Positions 1 through 9,426 of a DNA stretch of 64,000 bases are shown one piece after another. The DNA comes from Patiria pectinifera (taxonomy: Eukaryota > Echinodermata > Asteroidea > Valvatida > Asterinidae), in NCBI GenBank assembly GCA_029964075.1, contig CM057135.1, forward strand, positions 9,078,863 to 9,142,862, written 5' to 3'. The notes under the pieces are model-generated. The model made no database searches, was not told the origin of the DNA, and saw only the letters and a program-made list of their open reading frames with translations. The position numbers and the translations under genes were made by a program. The number at the start of each line of letters is the position of its first letter. Position 1 is the first letter of the stretch.

Positions 1-1900
1 TACATGTAAACATGTACTTGTACATGATGTATGTACATGCATGTACATACATGCCATGATCAATTTCTAAGTAAAATAATATCAAGATGCTCACCGATGA
101 AAATATTCAAATTTTCTGAAGGTATCCTTCGTCAGGGCAGGGTACGTCATCTGCGTGTCATGGTGGAATGCCGTACACTCCGCATAAGAAGAAATGTAGG
201 CCAACCTCCTCCACAGCGTCCGAGAGACAACCAATAGGTCTAGATGGCAAATTAAAGTACACATTCAAGTTCATGTACAGTTACGTGACGTTTGTGTTTG
301 TACACAACAAGAACAAAAGCATGCATTACATGGGTTTGGAGTAAACTCCGTACCCAACAATTAACCACAAGACTGTTAGGCCTACCGACTCGGTCCCTAA
401 CAGACGGGTCTGACCGTCTGAGACAGCATGGCCAACTCAGTTCCACTTCCAGGTCAACTTGGTCCCAGGTACAAATGTATAAAAGTCGGTCCAATGTCAA
501 CTAAGGGGGTAAGTCTCAAGTCATTTTAGTCCCAGGTCAAATTTGAAATAAATGGAAAAAAAATACTCTACAATTATATGACTGAGTGAGGGCAAAAAAG
601 AAATAGCCTAATGTATTGACGGCCCTGGCAATGTAACTTGCATGTAGGGCCTACATGTCAAATCCTTTGTTTACGCATTTAGATTAGAACATACATGTAC
701 AGTACACAGTTTCCTTGAGAAGTTTTCAAGAACATTTATTAAATGAGCAATGTCAGGCTCCTGCCTGCAAAGTATGACCTCCATTCCTCAACATGATCAA
801 GACATCATTCATGTTCCTGCATGATGCATGCCAGCAAATCCTGACCACGCTGACCAAATTTTACATGAAATTTAAAAATCATAATGAAATTGGAGGATTC
901 AGGACTGTTACTGTTAGGATTAAGCATTGTGATTATTTATTACGAATACTATTTTCTGGGTAATTGCAACTAGCAAGGCACACTGGGCAGAAATATTTCT
1001 TAGATGAAAGTCTTTTACATACACGAGTCGTTGCGTCGTCCAAAAGTGCGTGCTGTGGGATAGCTCAAGGCGCCTACGCTCTGACGCTACGACTGTTTCA
1101 TGTACGACATTACTGTAATGACTTCCTGTCATGGCGCGGCGTACGTACATTGTACACAAAATCCTTGTGTCGCAGGCTAAAAACAAGGAGAAACTACAAA
1201 AACTACATCTTCTGAGTAGAGTAAATACATAATCTGTAGGCTTACCTTTGAGATTTCCGTCTGAATCTCCGAAATCATGCCAAAACATGGCCACGAAGGT
1301 CCCCACTCGTCACGCCATGACACTGCATGTACACTTCGTACGTTAATTGCGACTTGACGAATTCCTGTTTTATTCACCCTCACTATTGGCTAAAATCTCA
1401 CGAAAGCATGTTGACCCAAACCTTTCGTCCATATCAATGTGAACCTAGATAACTCATTTATTGAGATTGACCAAGTATGCGTCACAAAATTGCGTTTTAC
1501 TTTATGTAAATGATGTTTTCTCGAAGTGGAAATGAGTGCACGAAAACGCTAAATCGTACCAGGTCAAAAGTCACACGCTGCATAAAAAAATACACATGAT
1601 CATAATTTGTGCACGCTAGATGGCAACTGTCGACCGTACATAGCTTCATTGATGGTTTGTTAAGCCTTATTTGGTAATCTGTTTTATATTCATTTTAATA
1701 AACCAATCAATTTTTATATCTTTCGCGGGGTATTTAAATCCACCAACGAAACAAAGGGATCGCTGCGCGTAAGGTTTATTTACATCGCGGTAGGGTGTCA
1801 CGTGGTATTACCACTAACTCCATCTCGCCAACAGAGGGCGTACTTTTTTATGCGTGAAACTGCCGTGCGAGACCACCATCGCCGTGTGCGAGCGATAGCG
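1..1900. other. No gene recognised; leading intergenic region
   Basis: I find no ORF with recognisable motifs and no clear splice-flanked exon here. The stretch contains scattered tacatgtac palindromic words, which recur throughout the window, and several short AT-rich tracts. Bases 1,700-1,920 could be the 5' part of the LINE whose ORF1 starts at 1921, but nothing in the sequence proves this. Confidence 0.5.
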
Positions 1901-1920
1901 AACAATATGGCGGCAGTGGT

Positions 1921-2451
1921 ATGTGTTCGGCGTGCAGTGGTAACCTACCGGCTATTGAGGACAAGCTCGACAAGATCTTAGCGTCCATTACTAATGTAGA
2001 GCAACGACCTAGCTCACTGGAGCTGAAATATCATGATGTTAACACCCAGGTCATGTCCAACAAGTCAGATATTGCTGACTTAAAGTCATCGGTGACACTT
2101 GTCAATGACATGTACGAAAACACCAAAAAACAACTGGACAAAAAGATCGAATACAACCTCCGTATCATCCGAAACCTCGAGGACAAAATAGACGACATCC
2201 ACAACAGAAGCCGTCGCAATAACATTGCCATACAGGGGGTGCCTGAGGGTTCCGAAGCTGGCTCGGAGTCCGAAGAAGATTTCGTCAGCGGGCTCCTCGC
2301 CAACCACATGCAGCTCGAGGGTGCCGACAGCATAGAAATCGACCGTGCACATCGCACGGGCCAACTACCTACTACACCCGGAACACCACGACCAAGACCC
2401 ATCCACTGTCGACTTCTCCGGTATTCAGATCGACAGTTTATCCTCAAGAGT
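1921..2451 (+). pseudogene. LINE ORF1 protein fragment (L1-type coiled coil plus RRM)
   Basis: The roughly 177 readable residues have the layout of an L1-type ORF1p, the RNA-binding chaperone of LINE retrotransposons. A heptad-like, charged coiled coil covers about residues 10-95. It is followed by an RRM-type segment with the hallmark NRSRRNNIAIQGVPEG motif, an acidic stretch, an IEIDRAHRTG motif, and PRPIHCRLLRYSDRQFIL. These motifs are characteristic of the Transposase_22/L1 ORF1 family. The reading frame ends where Polinton-type terminal sequence begins (about 2452), so the C-terminal domain and the ORF2 reverse transcriptase are missing. I infer that the LINE was interrupted by the Polinton insertion. 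The ATG at 1921 opens the frame, but the true start could lie elsewhere because the 5' end is not defined. Confidence 0.75.
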
Positions 2452-2950
2452 AGTAGTTAATATTGGAGGGTACCAGACTTTACCCCTCCCAATGATCCCT
2501 CTTTCCCCAATTACCCCCTCCCCCTCCCAAATCGATCCCTCTCCCCCTTCCCAAATAGATACCTACTACACCCGGAACACCACGACCAAGACCCATCCAC
2601 TGTCGACTTCTCCGGTATTCAGATCGACAGTTTATCCTCAAGAGTAGCAGTTAATATTGGAGGGTACCAGACTTTACCCCTCCCAATGATCCCTCTTTCC
2701 CCAATTACCCCCTCCCCCTCCCAAATCGATCCCTCTCCCCCTTCCCAAATAGATACCTACTACACCCGGAACACCACGACCAAGACCCATCCACTGTCGA
2801 CTTCTCCAGTGTTCAGATCGACAGTTTATCCTCAAGAGTAGTTGATATTGGAGGGTACCAGACTTTACCCCTCCCAATGATCCCTCTTTCCCCAATTACC
2901 CCCTCCCCCTCCCAAATAGATCCCTCTCCCCCTTCCCAAATAGATCCCTC
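2369..2950. repeat. Tandem triplication, 194-bp unit, spanning LINE/Polinton junction
   Basis: The word ctactacacccggaacacc recurs at 2369, 2563 and 2757, giving an exact 194-bp period. Each unit contains about 83 bp of the 3' end of the LINE ORF1 fragment followed by about 110 bp of Polinton-like terminus (agtagttaatattggaggg, then pyrimidine-rich CCCTCCCC tracts). The duplication therefore arose after the Polinton had inserted, because the junction itself is copied. Units are nearly identical, so the amplification is recent or homogenised. Confidence 0.9.
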
Positions 2951-3082
2951 TCCCCCAAAATATATCTCCCCCTCCCCAAATACATCTCCCCCTCAAATAT
3001 CTCTCTGTCTCCCCAATATCTCAGTCTTGGAAAAAGACCAGACTCTTAATATTTACAGTCGCCCTGTTGGAGATCTCAACAC
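2837..3082 (+). repeat. Terminal inverted repeat of truncated Polinton copy 2
   Basis: The third junction copy starts agtagttgatattggaggg and runs on through pyrimidine-rich CCCTCCCC tracts to caatatctcagtcttgg and then gttggagatctcaa. The full Polinton terminus has the same order of landmarks: agtaggtattagtggaggg, C-rich tracts, caatatctcagtctcgg, gaagatctctc. I infer that this is the outer end of copy 2. Its partner end is missing. Confidence 0.7.
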
Positions 3083-3277
3083 ATACTTACAGCGACTGGT
3101 GCGCCCTCTATCAATACTTATAAATAAATAAACAAACAACGTTTTCTTAAGTTTACACGTCTGAGTTTTTCACTTCATTGAAAACGACTGACTTTACCTC
3201 TACAAACATATAACTTTAACAAAAATATAATATAATAAATATAGAGTAAAAAGATGTCATATTTTTATTGACCTGAG

Positions 3278-3427
3278 GAGAACTGCCAGTTCTCTTTTCT
3301 TTTGTCAAGCAAATTTTATTCATAAATGAGAACTGCCAGTTCTTTTTTTTTTTGTCAAGCAAATTTTATTCATAAATGAGAACTACCAGTTCTTTTTTCT
3401 TTTGTCAAGCAAATTTTATTCATATAG
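3278..3427. repeat. Subterminal hairpin array, 3 x 50 bp
   Basis: The perfect 17-nt palindrome gagaactgccagttctc (8-bp arms; the third copy has gagaactaccagttct) starts at 3278, 3328 and 3378. Each copy is followed by a T-rich run and by gtcaagcaaattttattcat. The array is bordered by a related flank (atgtcatatttttattga at about 3255, atgccatatttatattga at about 3432). It lies between the terminal repeat and the last gene, matching the position of the 83-bp hairpin array in the full Polinton. Confidence 0.85.
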
Positions 3428-3780
3428 AATGATGCCATATTTATATTGAACTGAGGAGAACTCTTGATTTCCTTATGACATCATTATTTTATTTAGACGA
3501 GGAAGCGTTTTAGTCAATTTCTATATCATCATAGATACATCAAAATGGTACACTTTAAAGTTACTTTTTAAAAAATATCTCGAGGTTTTTACACTGAAAA
3601 ACTGGTATTAACGGTACTTTGAAAAATCTAGCTTGTGCGATAAACTCGACGAAAAGTTATAATGCCGCCTATCCTCTTTTTCGCAAGTTGCGATGGTTAG
3701 TCATCATCTGAAAAATCAGAGGTAAACTAGGCATTTACACTCAACATTTTGTCACAAACATCACATACACCAAACGGTGG

Positions 3781-4002
3781 CTAGACTTTTAGTGATTGTG
3801 TAGTGTATAGCCCAGTTTTTATATAGAACAAAATCAACTTACCTTGTTGAATACAGTCGATAAACGTTGATTTTAAGGGCAGTTTAAAAGTACATCTGTT
3901 CAGATTGAAATCTACATTGTAAAATGAATTGTTATATTCGCTTGCGAAATACATGTTTCTGGTTTCTGGAAATTTCCAATCCACTCGGTGGATCGCTTTC
4001 AT
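3781..4002 (-). CDS. Small Polinton ORF, unknown function (73 aa)
   Basis: This short reading frame starts with ATGAAAGCG, just downstream of the conserved hydrophobic Polinton gene and in the same orientation. The same ATGAAAGCG start is present at 40564 in the full Polinton, where the frame is cut after four codons by a deletion junction. The shared start context and position argue that a gene existed here. The protein has no motif I recognise and is rich in aromatic residues and lysine. I do not assign a function. It could also be a chance ORF preserved in one copy. Confidence 0.35.
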   Translation of the reverse strand: MKAIHRVDWKFPETRNMYFASEYNNSFYNVDFNLNRCTFKLPLKSTFIDCIQQGKLILFYIKTGLYTTQSLKV

Positions 4003-4666
4003 AATGTTTATTTACCGAGAATTCGAACTTGTAAGTTTTTCGATAAGAGATTTTTTTTTCTTTTGCTAGCCGTTCGTCTACCCGTTTTTTAACTTCTTTT
4101 TCAAAGTCTGAATCGTTTTTAATTTTTTGAAGCTTTGTGCTTGTCTTTGTTCTAATTTTTTGCTTAAGCTCGTTAAATTTTGCGAGCTCTCTCGTAATCA
4201 ATATAAACTCTTCGTGCGATATATCTCCGTCGTTGATGGATTGAGACACGTATTCTTCAATCGTGTTAAGTTTGGAGTCCGCTCATATTTTAATCTGGTC
4301 GTGCTTTTTCAGCTTTGCGGACAATCACTTAGACGCGATTCTAAGCAGAATATCTATACCAAAAGCGCCTTTAAACATTCCTTCTAGCACCAATCCCACG
4401 GGGGCTGATATAACACCCAAGAGAGCGGGAATACTGACAGCCCCCGCTATAGCCCCCAATCCTTCTAATCCTAGCTCTACGTAATTAATAGTGTCGATCA
4501 TTCTCTTTTTTTTATAAGTGCGGTCTCGGTGGTCTCTCTTTTTCAAGATTAAATATCGAATCTCTTCAATCTTTTTAAGTCTGTACACTTTCGTTTCTTC
4601 GTTACTATTTAATCGGAGTACATCTCCAGAAATATCAGGGCATATTACCTTATTATCTATACTCAT
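3932..4666 (-). pseudogene. Conserved Polinton protein with Gly-rich hydrophobic core, frameshifted
   Basis: The N-terminal part (4325-4666) contains ISGDVLRLNSNEE and a lysine/arginine-rich segment with a KKIEEI motif. It is followed by a Gly/Ala/Pro hydrophobic stretch (LEGLGAIAGAVSIPALLGVI) that could insert in or associate with membranes. The C-terminal part (3932-4249) is charged and helical, with DGDISHEEFILITRELAKFNELKQ and KKRVDERLAK. The two parts are in different frames, so at least one indel lies between about 4250 and 4330. A homologous copy sits at 39875-40557. Proteins of this layout recur in animal Polintons, to my knowledge without assigned function. It lies directly downstream of the minor capsid gene, which suggests a virion or assembly role; that is inference. 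Confidence 0.65.
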
Positions 4667-4694
4667 GTTTTTAATTTAAAAAAAGATTTTAAAA

Positions 4695-5366
4695 TTAAAA
4701 GATCTCCAACTCTATCATTATACTCACACCCTTGTTGTTGATGATCTGTCCTTTTTCACCTATGATTGAAAATGTCAGTTTGTCGATTATACCGTTTTTA
4801 AGTTTTTTGAAATCCTCGACTCTATCAGGCTTGGGTTTGCGCGTACCCACGGGTACGATTTTTAAGATATCAGACGGTCGACCATCAAGGAAATTTTCAC
4901 TCGTACTTAATTGCGGGCAGCGAATAAACAAAAATTTAAACGGATTAACGTTGTAAGACCCCGTATACACCACTTTGAGTACCAGTCTTCCTTTGGGTAA
5001 ATTAAGTAATCGAGAGACTTCTCTGTTCAAGCGCAATTTGAGATTCACGTCGGTTACCACCAACGTCACCTTTTTAGATTCTCTAAATTTTCGAAAACTT
5101 ACCCGGGGTATAGAATTTAAAATAAAATCGAACCAATCGATGTCGTACCACCCTGGTGGTATGGTGACCGAACCGGCGACACCGGGTGGTAACTGCTCTG
5201 AAAGACTCGGAGAAATAAAATCTAAATCATCACCCGACACGATAAGACTTCCCCGTATTGTTATCCGCGACTCTCTAATTGTTCTCCCCCTAGGTTTGCT
5301 TATTCTACCTTCGATATATTCTAGCGCTATCTTTTTTACCTTCAGAGATTTGATGGTATCTTTCAT
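4695..5366 (-). CDS. Minor capsid (penton-type, single jelly-roll) protein of Polinton copy 2
   Basis: This 223-aa frame is intact. It is rich in beta-branched residues as expected for a jelly roll. Its C-terminal third carries the pattern I associate with the Polinton minor capsid protein: FIRCPQL, then LDGRPSDILKIVPV, then a terminal strand series with LTFSIIGEKGQIINNKGVSI. In the family this protein forms the pentameric vertices of the icosahedral shell around the double-jelly-roll major capsid protein. It lies 28 bp upstream of the hydrophobic conserved gene and 1 bp downstream of a truncated ORF, in a compact viral-like array. In the full Polinton the same gene is almost wholly deleted, with only its last 14 codons or so left at 39794-39835. 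A structural search would settle the fold. Confidence 0.6.
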   Translation of the reverse strand: MKDTIKSLKVKKIALEYIEGRISKPRGRTIRESRITIRGSLIVSGDDLDFISPSLSEQLPPGVAGSVTIPPGWYDIDWFDFILNSIPRVSFRKFRESKKVTLVVTDVNLKLRLNREVSRLLNLPKGRLVLKVVYTGSYNVNPFKFLFIRCPQLSTSENFLDGRPSDILKIVPVGTRKPKPDRVEDFKKLKNGIIDKLTFSIIGEKGQIINNKGVSIMIELEIF

Positions 5367-5367
5367 A

Positions 5368-5694
5368 TCAATTTCTTAATAAAAATATAAGCGTATTGCG
5401 TTCTACACTGTTTAGGGTAGCCTCTCGTTTTTTATTGTACACAAGTTCATGTGCGTCACTTATTTGATTTGGTTTTTCCTGGATCGATTCTAAAGCAGAG
5501 TCTAGTCTATCTTCTTCGTACGCTTCTATAAGGTCGTTTATAACTCTATTGAAACCATTTTCGTCGTTAATTAAAAAGTCGTAGGGGTACTCGGATACTA
5601 ATCGCGCGATAAAATCTCTATCCGTTCTGATTACCGCAACTGGGTCGAGTTCACTTGATCCTATAGAGTCATCACGTCTTTTAGCTAACAACAA
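5368..5694 (-). pseudogene. 3' part of an unidentified Polinton gene, truncated
   Basis: The frame runs from the deletion junction at 5694/5695 to a stop 1 bp before the minor capsid start. There is no ATG at its beginning, so the N-terminus was lost with the deletion that also removed most of the 463-aa-type gene. The remaining 108 residues are acidic and helical, with DRDFIARLVSEYPYDFLI and a YEEDRLDSALESIQEK stretch. I do not recognise a family. It is not the adenovirus-type protease expected in Polintons, because no His/Asp/Cys catalytic pattern is visible. Confidence 0.45.
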
Positions 5695-6019
5695 TCTTCA
5701 AATCGCTACCCAGATTATGAAAACTGGTTTGGTGCCAGATTTAAACTCACAACCTCAACCGGACAACTCTTTTGATGACACCGATGACGTCGCGCCACCA
5801 ACACCCCCAGAGCCTATGACGAACGATATTGTATCACCAACACCAACACCTACACCAACACCAGCACCTACACCCTGACCAACACCAGCACCCTCACCGA
5901 CAGTTTTAACCCAGGGGCCCACGAAACTACAAACTCACCAAGACGAAACATTATCATTGACGGTAGGAATGTTAGCTATCGTTGGCATGGGTATTTTAGC
6001 TTACGAGGCAACGCAATAA
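5695..6019 (+). pseudogene. C-terminal remnant of the 463-aa-type Polinton protein
   Basis: This is collinear with the end of the 463-aa gene of the full Polinton (38260-38600, opposite strand). It has the same DLNSQPQPD motif, the same Pro/Thr-rich linker (TPTPTPTPAPTP) and the same C-terminal membrane anchor ending LAIVGMGILAYEAT. A stop codon interrupts the Pro/Thr linker near 5876. Everything upstream of the junction at 5694/5695 is deleted. The repeat expansion in the linker (extra acaccaacacc units) differs from the full copy. Confidence 0.85.
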
Positions 6020-6035
6020 GTCACGCTCTAATCAC

Positions 6036-6074
6036 AAAAAAGCCTTACCAACTTTGTGCTGGTAAGGCTTTTTT
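6036..6074. terminator. Bidirectional hairpin between convergent Polinton genes
   Basis: A 15-nt arm aaaaaagccttacca pairs perfectly with tggtaaggctttttt across a 9-nt loop. It lies 17 bp after the stop of the plus-strand gene and upstream of the end of the convergent minus-strand gene. The same hairpin, with the loop in the opposite orientation, is at 38205-38233 in the full Polinton. I infer a bidirectional transcription terminator or RNA 3'-end element. Confidence 0.7.
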
Positions 6075-6179
6075 GTTTGTTTAAACTTTAATTACAACTA
6101 TAACTACCATCGTTTTTGCAGGTACGCAAATCTATGGGCGGCCATTAGGGCAAAAAAAGGACAAAAATAAAAATAAAAC

Positions 6180-6435
6180 AAAACCACAAAATTAAACGAA
6201 TACAACTCACAAATAAACAAACAACTCAGAACTAAACGAAGTATTCAAAAATAAACCAACAACTCAGAAATAAACCAACAACTCAAAACTTAACAATTAA
6301 CTCAGAGTTAAACGATCAACTCAGAAATAAACGATCAACACAGAAATTTACACGAATTGAGAAATAAACAACAACTCAAAAATAAATGAACAACTCCAAA
6401 ATAAACGAACAACGGAACTTAACGAGACAATCCAA
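6180..6435. repeat. Degenerate minisatellite (about 15 bp, aacaactcagaaataaac)
   Basis: Variants of aacaactcagaaataaac are repeated about a dozen times with irregular spacing. It begins just after the broken end of the Polinton remnant. No coding potential is seen. Confidence 0.75.
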
Positions 6436-7094
6436 ATAGGCCCGAAACTGCATTAGTTTTGTATAAGAGACGTGCATAGTGGATGGGTGCCAAGCACTTG
6501 TTGCGGCACGGCCGACGATGATTGATATAACAGTGTTGTGGTGTTGGTCGAGCGCGCGCGCACAGTCACCTTTGAGATTGAGGTTGGCTGCCCGAAATAC
6601 TGACTTCGTACTTTGCAAGACGCCACTCTCAAGTTTCACTTTTCATGATGGTATGGTGAACTAATGATATTTTCTGTTTACTTTTATCATGTTGATGTTT
6701 GCTAGGGCCTCCTGTACTCTTGGCTTTGGTGATTTTCATGTGTTTTGCTACTTATTTGCAACGTGTTAATATCATTTTTTTTTACGACAGCCACTGTCTG
6801 TCAATAGTCATGTTAGTTGTAATGCAATGAAGACGTCGTCCAACCTGGGGCCGGGCTACTCACTCGCATTCAATTTGTGTGGCAACACGTGCGCGTTACA
6901 AGCATTACTTGCGCAGAATATGGACATGATGGAGGGTCGAGGATACACATTTACCGGTACAACGTTTTGAGTGATGACCAAAATCCCCACTCTCCAAGAC
7001 TCCAGGTCATAAAATGTGACCAAATCCCGACATCAGACCAGGGTAACCCTGGTGCCCAAGCCCCCAAGGGGGTTGGGGGGATTGGCGGTCAAGC
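6436..7094. other. No gene recognised
   Basis: I see no supported gene in this stretch. It contains a short GC-rich alternating run (gcgcgcgc) near 6550 and otherwise unremarkable sequence. Confidence 0.4.
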
Positions 7095-7103
7095 AATTTT
7101 TTA

Positions 7104-7666
7104 GACAGTGGATATTTTGCCGGAGGTAATGACGGCAAACTAACGATTACTAAAGTTTTGCCGGCAGCAATCCATATCAACAGAGGGCTCAGTACTCTAA
7201 AAAATAGGGGTGAATTATAAGATGTATTAAATTCCCACCAAAAGTTGTGTAGCACGTTTGGTGTAATGGTTAAGCAAAGGCTTTAGTAAGCGGGATGACT
7301 CGCGTTCGATTCCGGCCACATTTTTAAGGTTTTTTTTTTCTCATCCCCAAATAAATAAGAATTTTCTTCTTTTATTATTTTAACATGTCTCAAACATTTT
7401 TTGCAGAGCATTACATTTTCTTTTTCAGATTTGTGGCTCTGGAGGATTTTTTTTAAAAGGGAAATAAAGTCCGAAATTATAAAATGGTCTGAATCCCATC
7501 TTGTGAACACGAGGTAACAACGATAATTTTGGCATGGAGCCAGACTAAAACTTGTCACCGGAAAATGTTTAAGTACAAAAATAACAGTAACTGCGCATGT
7601 TCAGCGCATATCCGGCAAACTAACGTTTACTAAAGGTTTGCCGTCTCCGGCAAAATATACACTGCC
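7104..7666. mobile_element. Non-autonomous DNA transposon M1, copy 1 (9-bp TSD) with tRNA-like core
   Basis: The element starts gacagtggatattttgccgg and ends with the inverted ccggcaaaatatacactgcc. It is flanked by 9-bp duplications aatttttta (7095-7103) and aatttatta (7667-7675), with one mismatch. An internal repeat of the tips (ggcaaactaacgtttactaaag) is also inverted at both ends. Nine-base duplications point to Mutator-like or Merlin-type transposases (family knowledge). No transposase is encoded. A second copy lies at 43725-45494. Confidence 0.85.
7245..7318 (+). ncRNA. tRNA-like Pol III promoter segment inside M1
   Basis: A box-A-like tggtgtaatgg (7259-7269) and a box-B-like cgttcgattcc (7303-7313) are spaced as in a tRNA gene. 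The flanks do not form a convincing acceptor stem, so this is a tRNA-derived SINE-type head and not a functional tRNA. M1 copy 2 has the same arrangement at 43878-43933 (box B agttcgaatcc). Confidence 0.6.
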
Positions 7667-7769
7667 AATTTATTATGATTTACAGTTTTACATTTGTTGC
7701 AACTGCCCATTTTGCCAGCGCACTTTGGTTTCTCTAATTACTGTGACTTGTATGATTTGATGGGTAAGA

Positions 7770-7962
7770 GTTATTGTGGGTACGAGTGGACTCGGGTACG
7801 AGTTGACCCAGGTACGAGTTAACTCGGGTACATGTTGACTCGGATACAAATTGACTCGGGTACAAATTGACTTGGGTACGAGTTGACTCGGGTACAAGTT
7901 GACTCAGGCACAAATTGACTCGGGTACGAGTTGACTCGGGTACGAGTTGTCCTGTTTCGTGT
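7770..7962. repeat. Minisatellite, 16-bp unit gttgactcgggtacga
   Basis: About a dozen copies of a 16-bp unit (gttgactcgggtacga and close variants) are in tandem. There is no sign of coding function. Confidence 0.85.
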
Positions 7963-8364
7963 GAGCTTGGGACGCTCGATGAAAATCATGGAGGAATAAG
8001 AACATGATCAAATTCATGCTGGGCTAGAAGGGTGCGACATTCTTTTAGAAGACTGCTTAAAAAAAAAATTAAGTTCATTATGTTTTTAATCAAATTGTTT
8101 TTTTTTTTAAATTGAAGTGGTTTAATTCTGTTCAAGTGAATACAAAGTCACAATGAGTTTCAAAGAGTCACTTGGCATGTTCAGTACACACGTGGCTTAA
8201 TAATATATTATCCTTTACTCAAGAAAACTTGTGATGGCAAAGCATCAGCAGTCTTTTATTTTAAAAAAAGAAAGAAGATATAGTTAAATCATGGGGCAGC
8301 CCAGTGTATAAGATTTTTAATTATGCACTATTGCACTATTGCATCTAATTATCTATCTATCTAG

Positions 8365-8742
8365 GATGAAAGTGTGACAGAAGGGGATTTTGCACAACAG
8401 AGTCGTCTGACAGTGTTATCCAATTTGCTGAGACGAACTGAGGGGATCATTCAGAGTTTACAGCATGGAATAACATCACATACAAGTCAAGAGATACCTA
8501 ACATGGCTGCATGCACATGTGCATATCAGCTGGACAGTTTGTGCCGGGATTTGATGATCTATCAAGCCATAGTTCCTGATGGTGTTGTTGACTTAGTTCT
8601 GGAAGCCTACATGCTTATATCCAGTGTTACCCAAACTAACACAAGTTCAGCACATCATGGATACATACCTGAATTGGATAAGCCGGAGGTTTGGGACGCC
8701 CTGCATTTATCATTTGTCGTGAGCAGCTTGAGTTTTTGGAAG
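8365..8742 (+). CDS. Integrase-derived gene, exon 1 (frameshifted)
   Basis: An acceptor (ctatctatctag) precedes an open stretch of about 110 codons. A donor (gaag|gtaaag) follows at 8743. Near 8693 the frame appears to shift by one base: beyond it a second frame reads GRPAFIICREQLEFLEE, the segment that precedes the helix-turn-helix in a widespread animal family of DDE integrase-like genes. The upstream part is helical, with cysteines and LLRRTEGIIQSLQHGI. The donor phase (one base) joins exon 2 in frame. The shift could be a mutation, an assembly error or a missed small intron. Without it the exon is a standard first conserved exon of the family. Confidence 0.55.
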
Positions 8743-8945
8743 GTAAAGGTTTGAAGATGAAAAGGCATACATGTACAACACTAAAAATGTATTTTGATAA
8801 ACTAGTGTGCCCTTCACGTTCATTTTTTAGAAGATAAAAGCGTCTTAAAATTGTCAAATAAAACAAACAAACATTTTAACATAGTACCTCCGGAAGATGG
8901 CAGAAGCTGTTTAAGTGTTTAAATTCATCCAGCATTAAGTATAAC

Positions 8946-9426
8946 ATTTATAGTCGGTATTATGAGATGGAATTTTTGCGCCGGGGTGATATTATTCAAA
9001 TTAGGTTTTGCCCTTCACCGACGTTTTTTAAACACTGTATACTCAGTGTGTTACCTCCCGAGTGAAAGTTGGAAAAAAATCACTCGGGTGGGACTCGAAC
9101 CCACGACCTCCTGCTTTCTAGTGCAGATGTCTTACCACTCGACCACCGAGCTAACGGTGGTTATATATCACCCCGGCGCAAAAATTCCATCTCATAATAG
9201 TTTATGCGGTACCCGCTGCTATGTACATCAGATTCGAACCGGCCAACCGATCCCGTTAGCTCGGTGGTCGAGTGGTAAGACATCTGCACTAGAAAGCAGG
9301 AGGTCGTGGGTTCGAGTCCCACCCGAGTGATTTTTTCCAACTTTCACTCGGGAGGTAACACACTGAGTATACAGTGTTTAAAAAACGTCGGTGAAGGGCA
9401 AAACCTAATTTGAATTTATAGTCGGT
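8946..9426. mobile_element. Composite inverted tRNA-SINE with 13-bp TSD
   Basis: A 455-bp insert (8959-9413) is flanked by perfect 13-bp direct repeats atttatagtcggt (8946-8958, 9414-9426), as made by LINE-type target-primed insertion. It contains two copies of a tRNA-derived unit in opposite orientation (minus about 9000-9160, plus about 9258-9413), separated by a spacer. It also has a second inverted pair (gatggaatttttgcgccggg at 8968, its complement at about 9170-9190). The plus unit has box A ggtggtcgagtggtaag and box B gggttcgagtccc. Its anticodon-arm region, ctgcactagaaagcag, has an 8-nt loop, so it is not a normal tRNA. Confidence 0.8.

Larger units (their letters stand above)
2452..6137 (-). 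mobile_element. Truncated Polinton/Maverick (copy 2)
   Basis: This stretch is the inverse counterpart of 38140-42454 of the full Polinton. From left to right it shows a terminal repeat (agtagttaatattggagg, CCCTCCC tracts, caatatctcagtct), a hairpin array, a small ORF, a conserved hydrophobic protein, the minor capsid gene, a truncated ORF, the 3' end of the 463-aa-type gene on the plus strand, a bidirectional hairpin, and about 20 bp of the end of the 416-aa-type gene. It stops abruptly near 6137, so its second terminus and the PolB, integrase, MCP and ATPase genes are absent. An internal deletion lies at 5694/5695. Nucleotide divergence from the full copy is substantial, so they are different lineages or ages. 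Confidence 0.8.

Noticed and set aside
920-1383. Overlapping ORFs of 68-128 aa on both strands
   Set aside because: No motifs, no splice context, low-complexity composition; probably chance.
2345-3131. Pro/Ser-rich ORFs over the triplication
   Set aside because: They read through pyrimidine-rich Polinton terminus and duplicated LINE sequence; not genes.
5368-5694. Adenovirus-type protease of Polinton copy 2
   Set aside because: No His/Asp/Cys pattern and the N-terminus is cut by a deletion.
9258-9330. Functional tRNA (Ser-like, AGA anticodon)
   Set aside because: The anticodon stem-loop has an 8-nt loop, the acceptor stem pairs poorly, and the copy is part of a SINE with target duplications.
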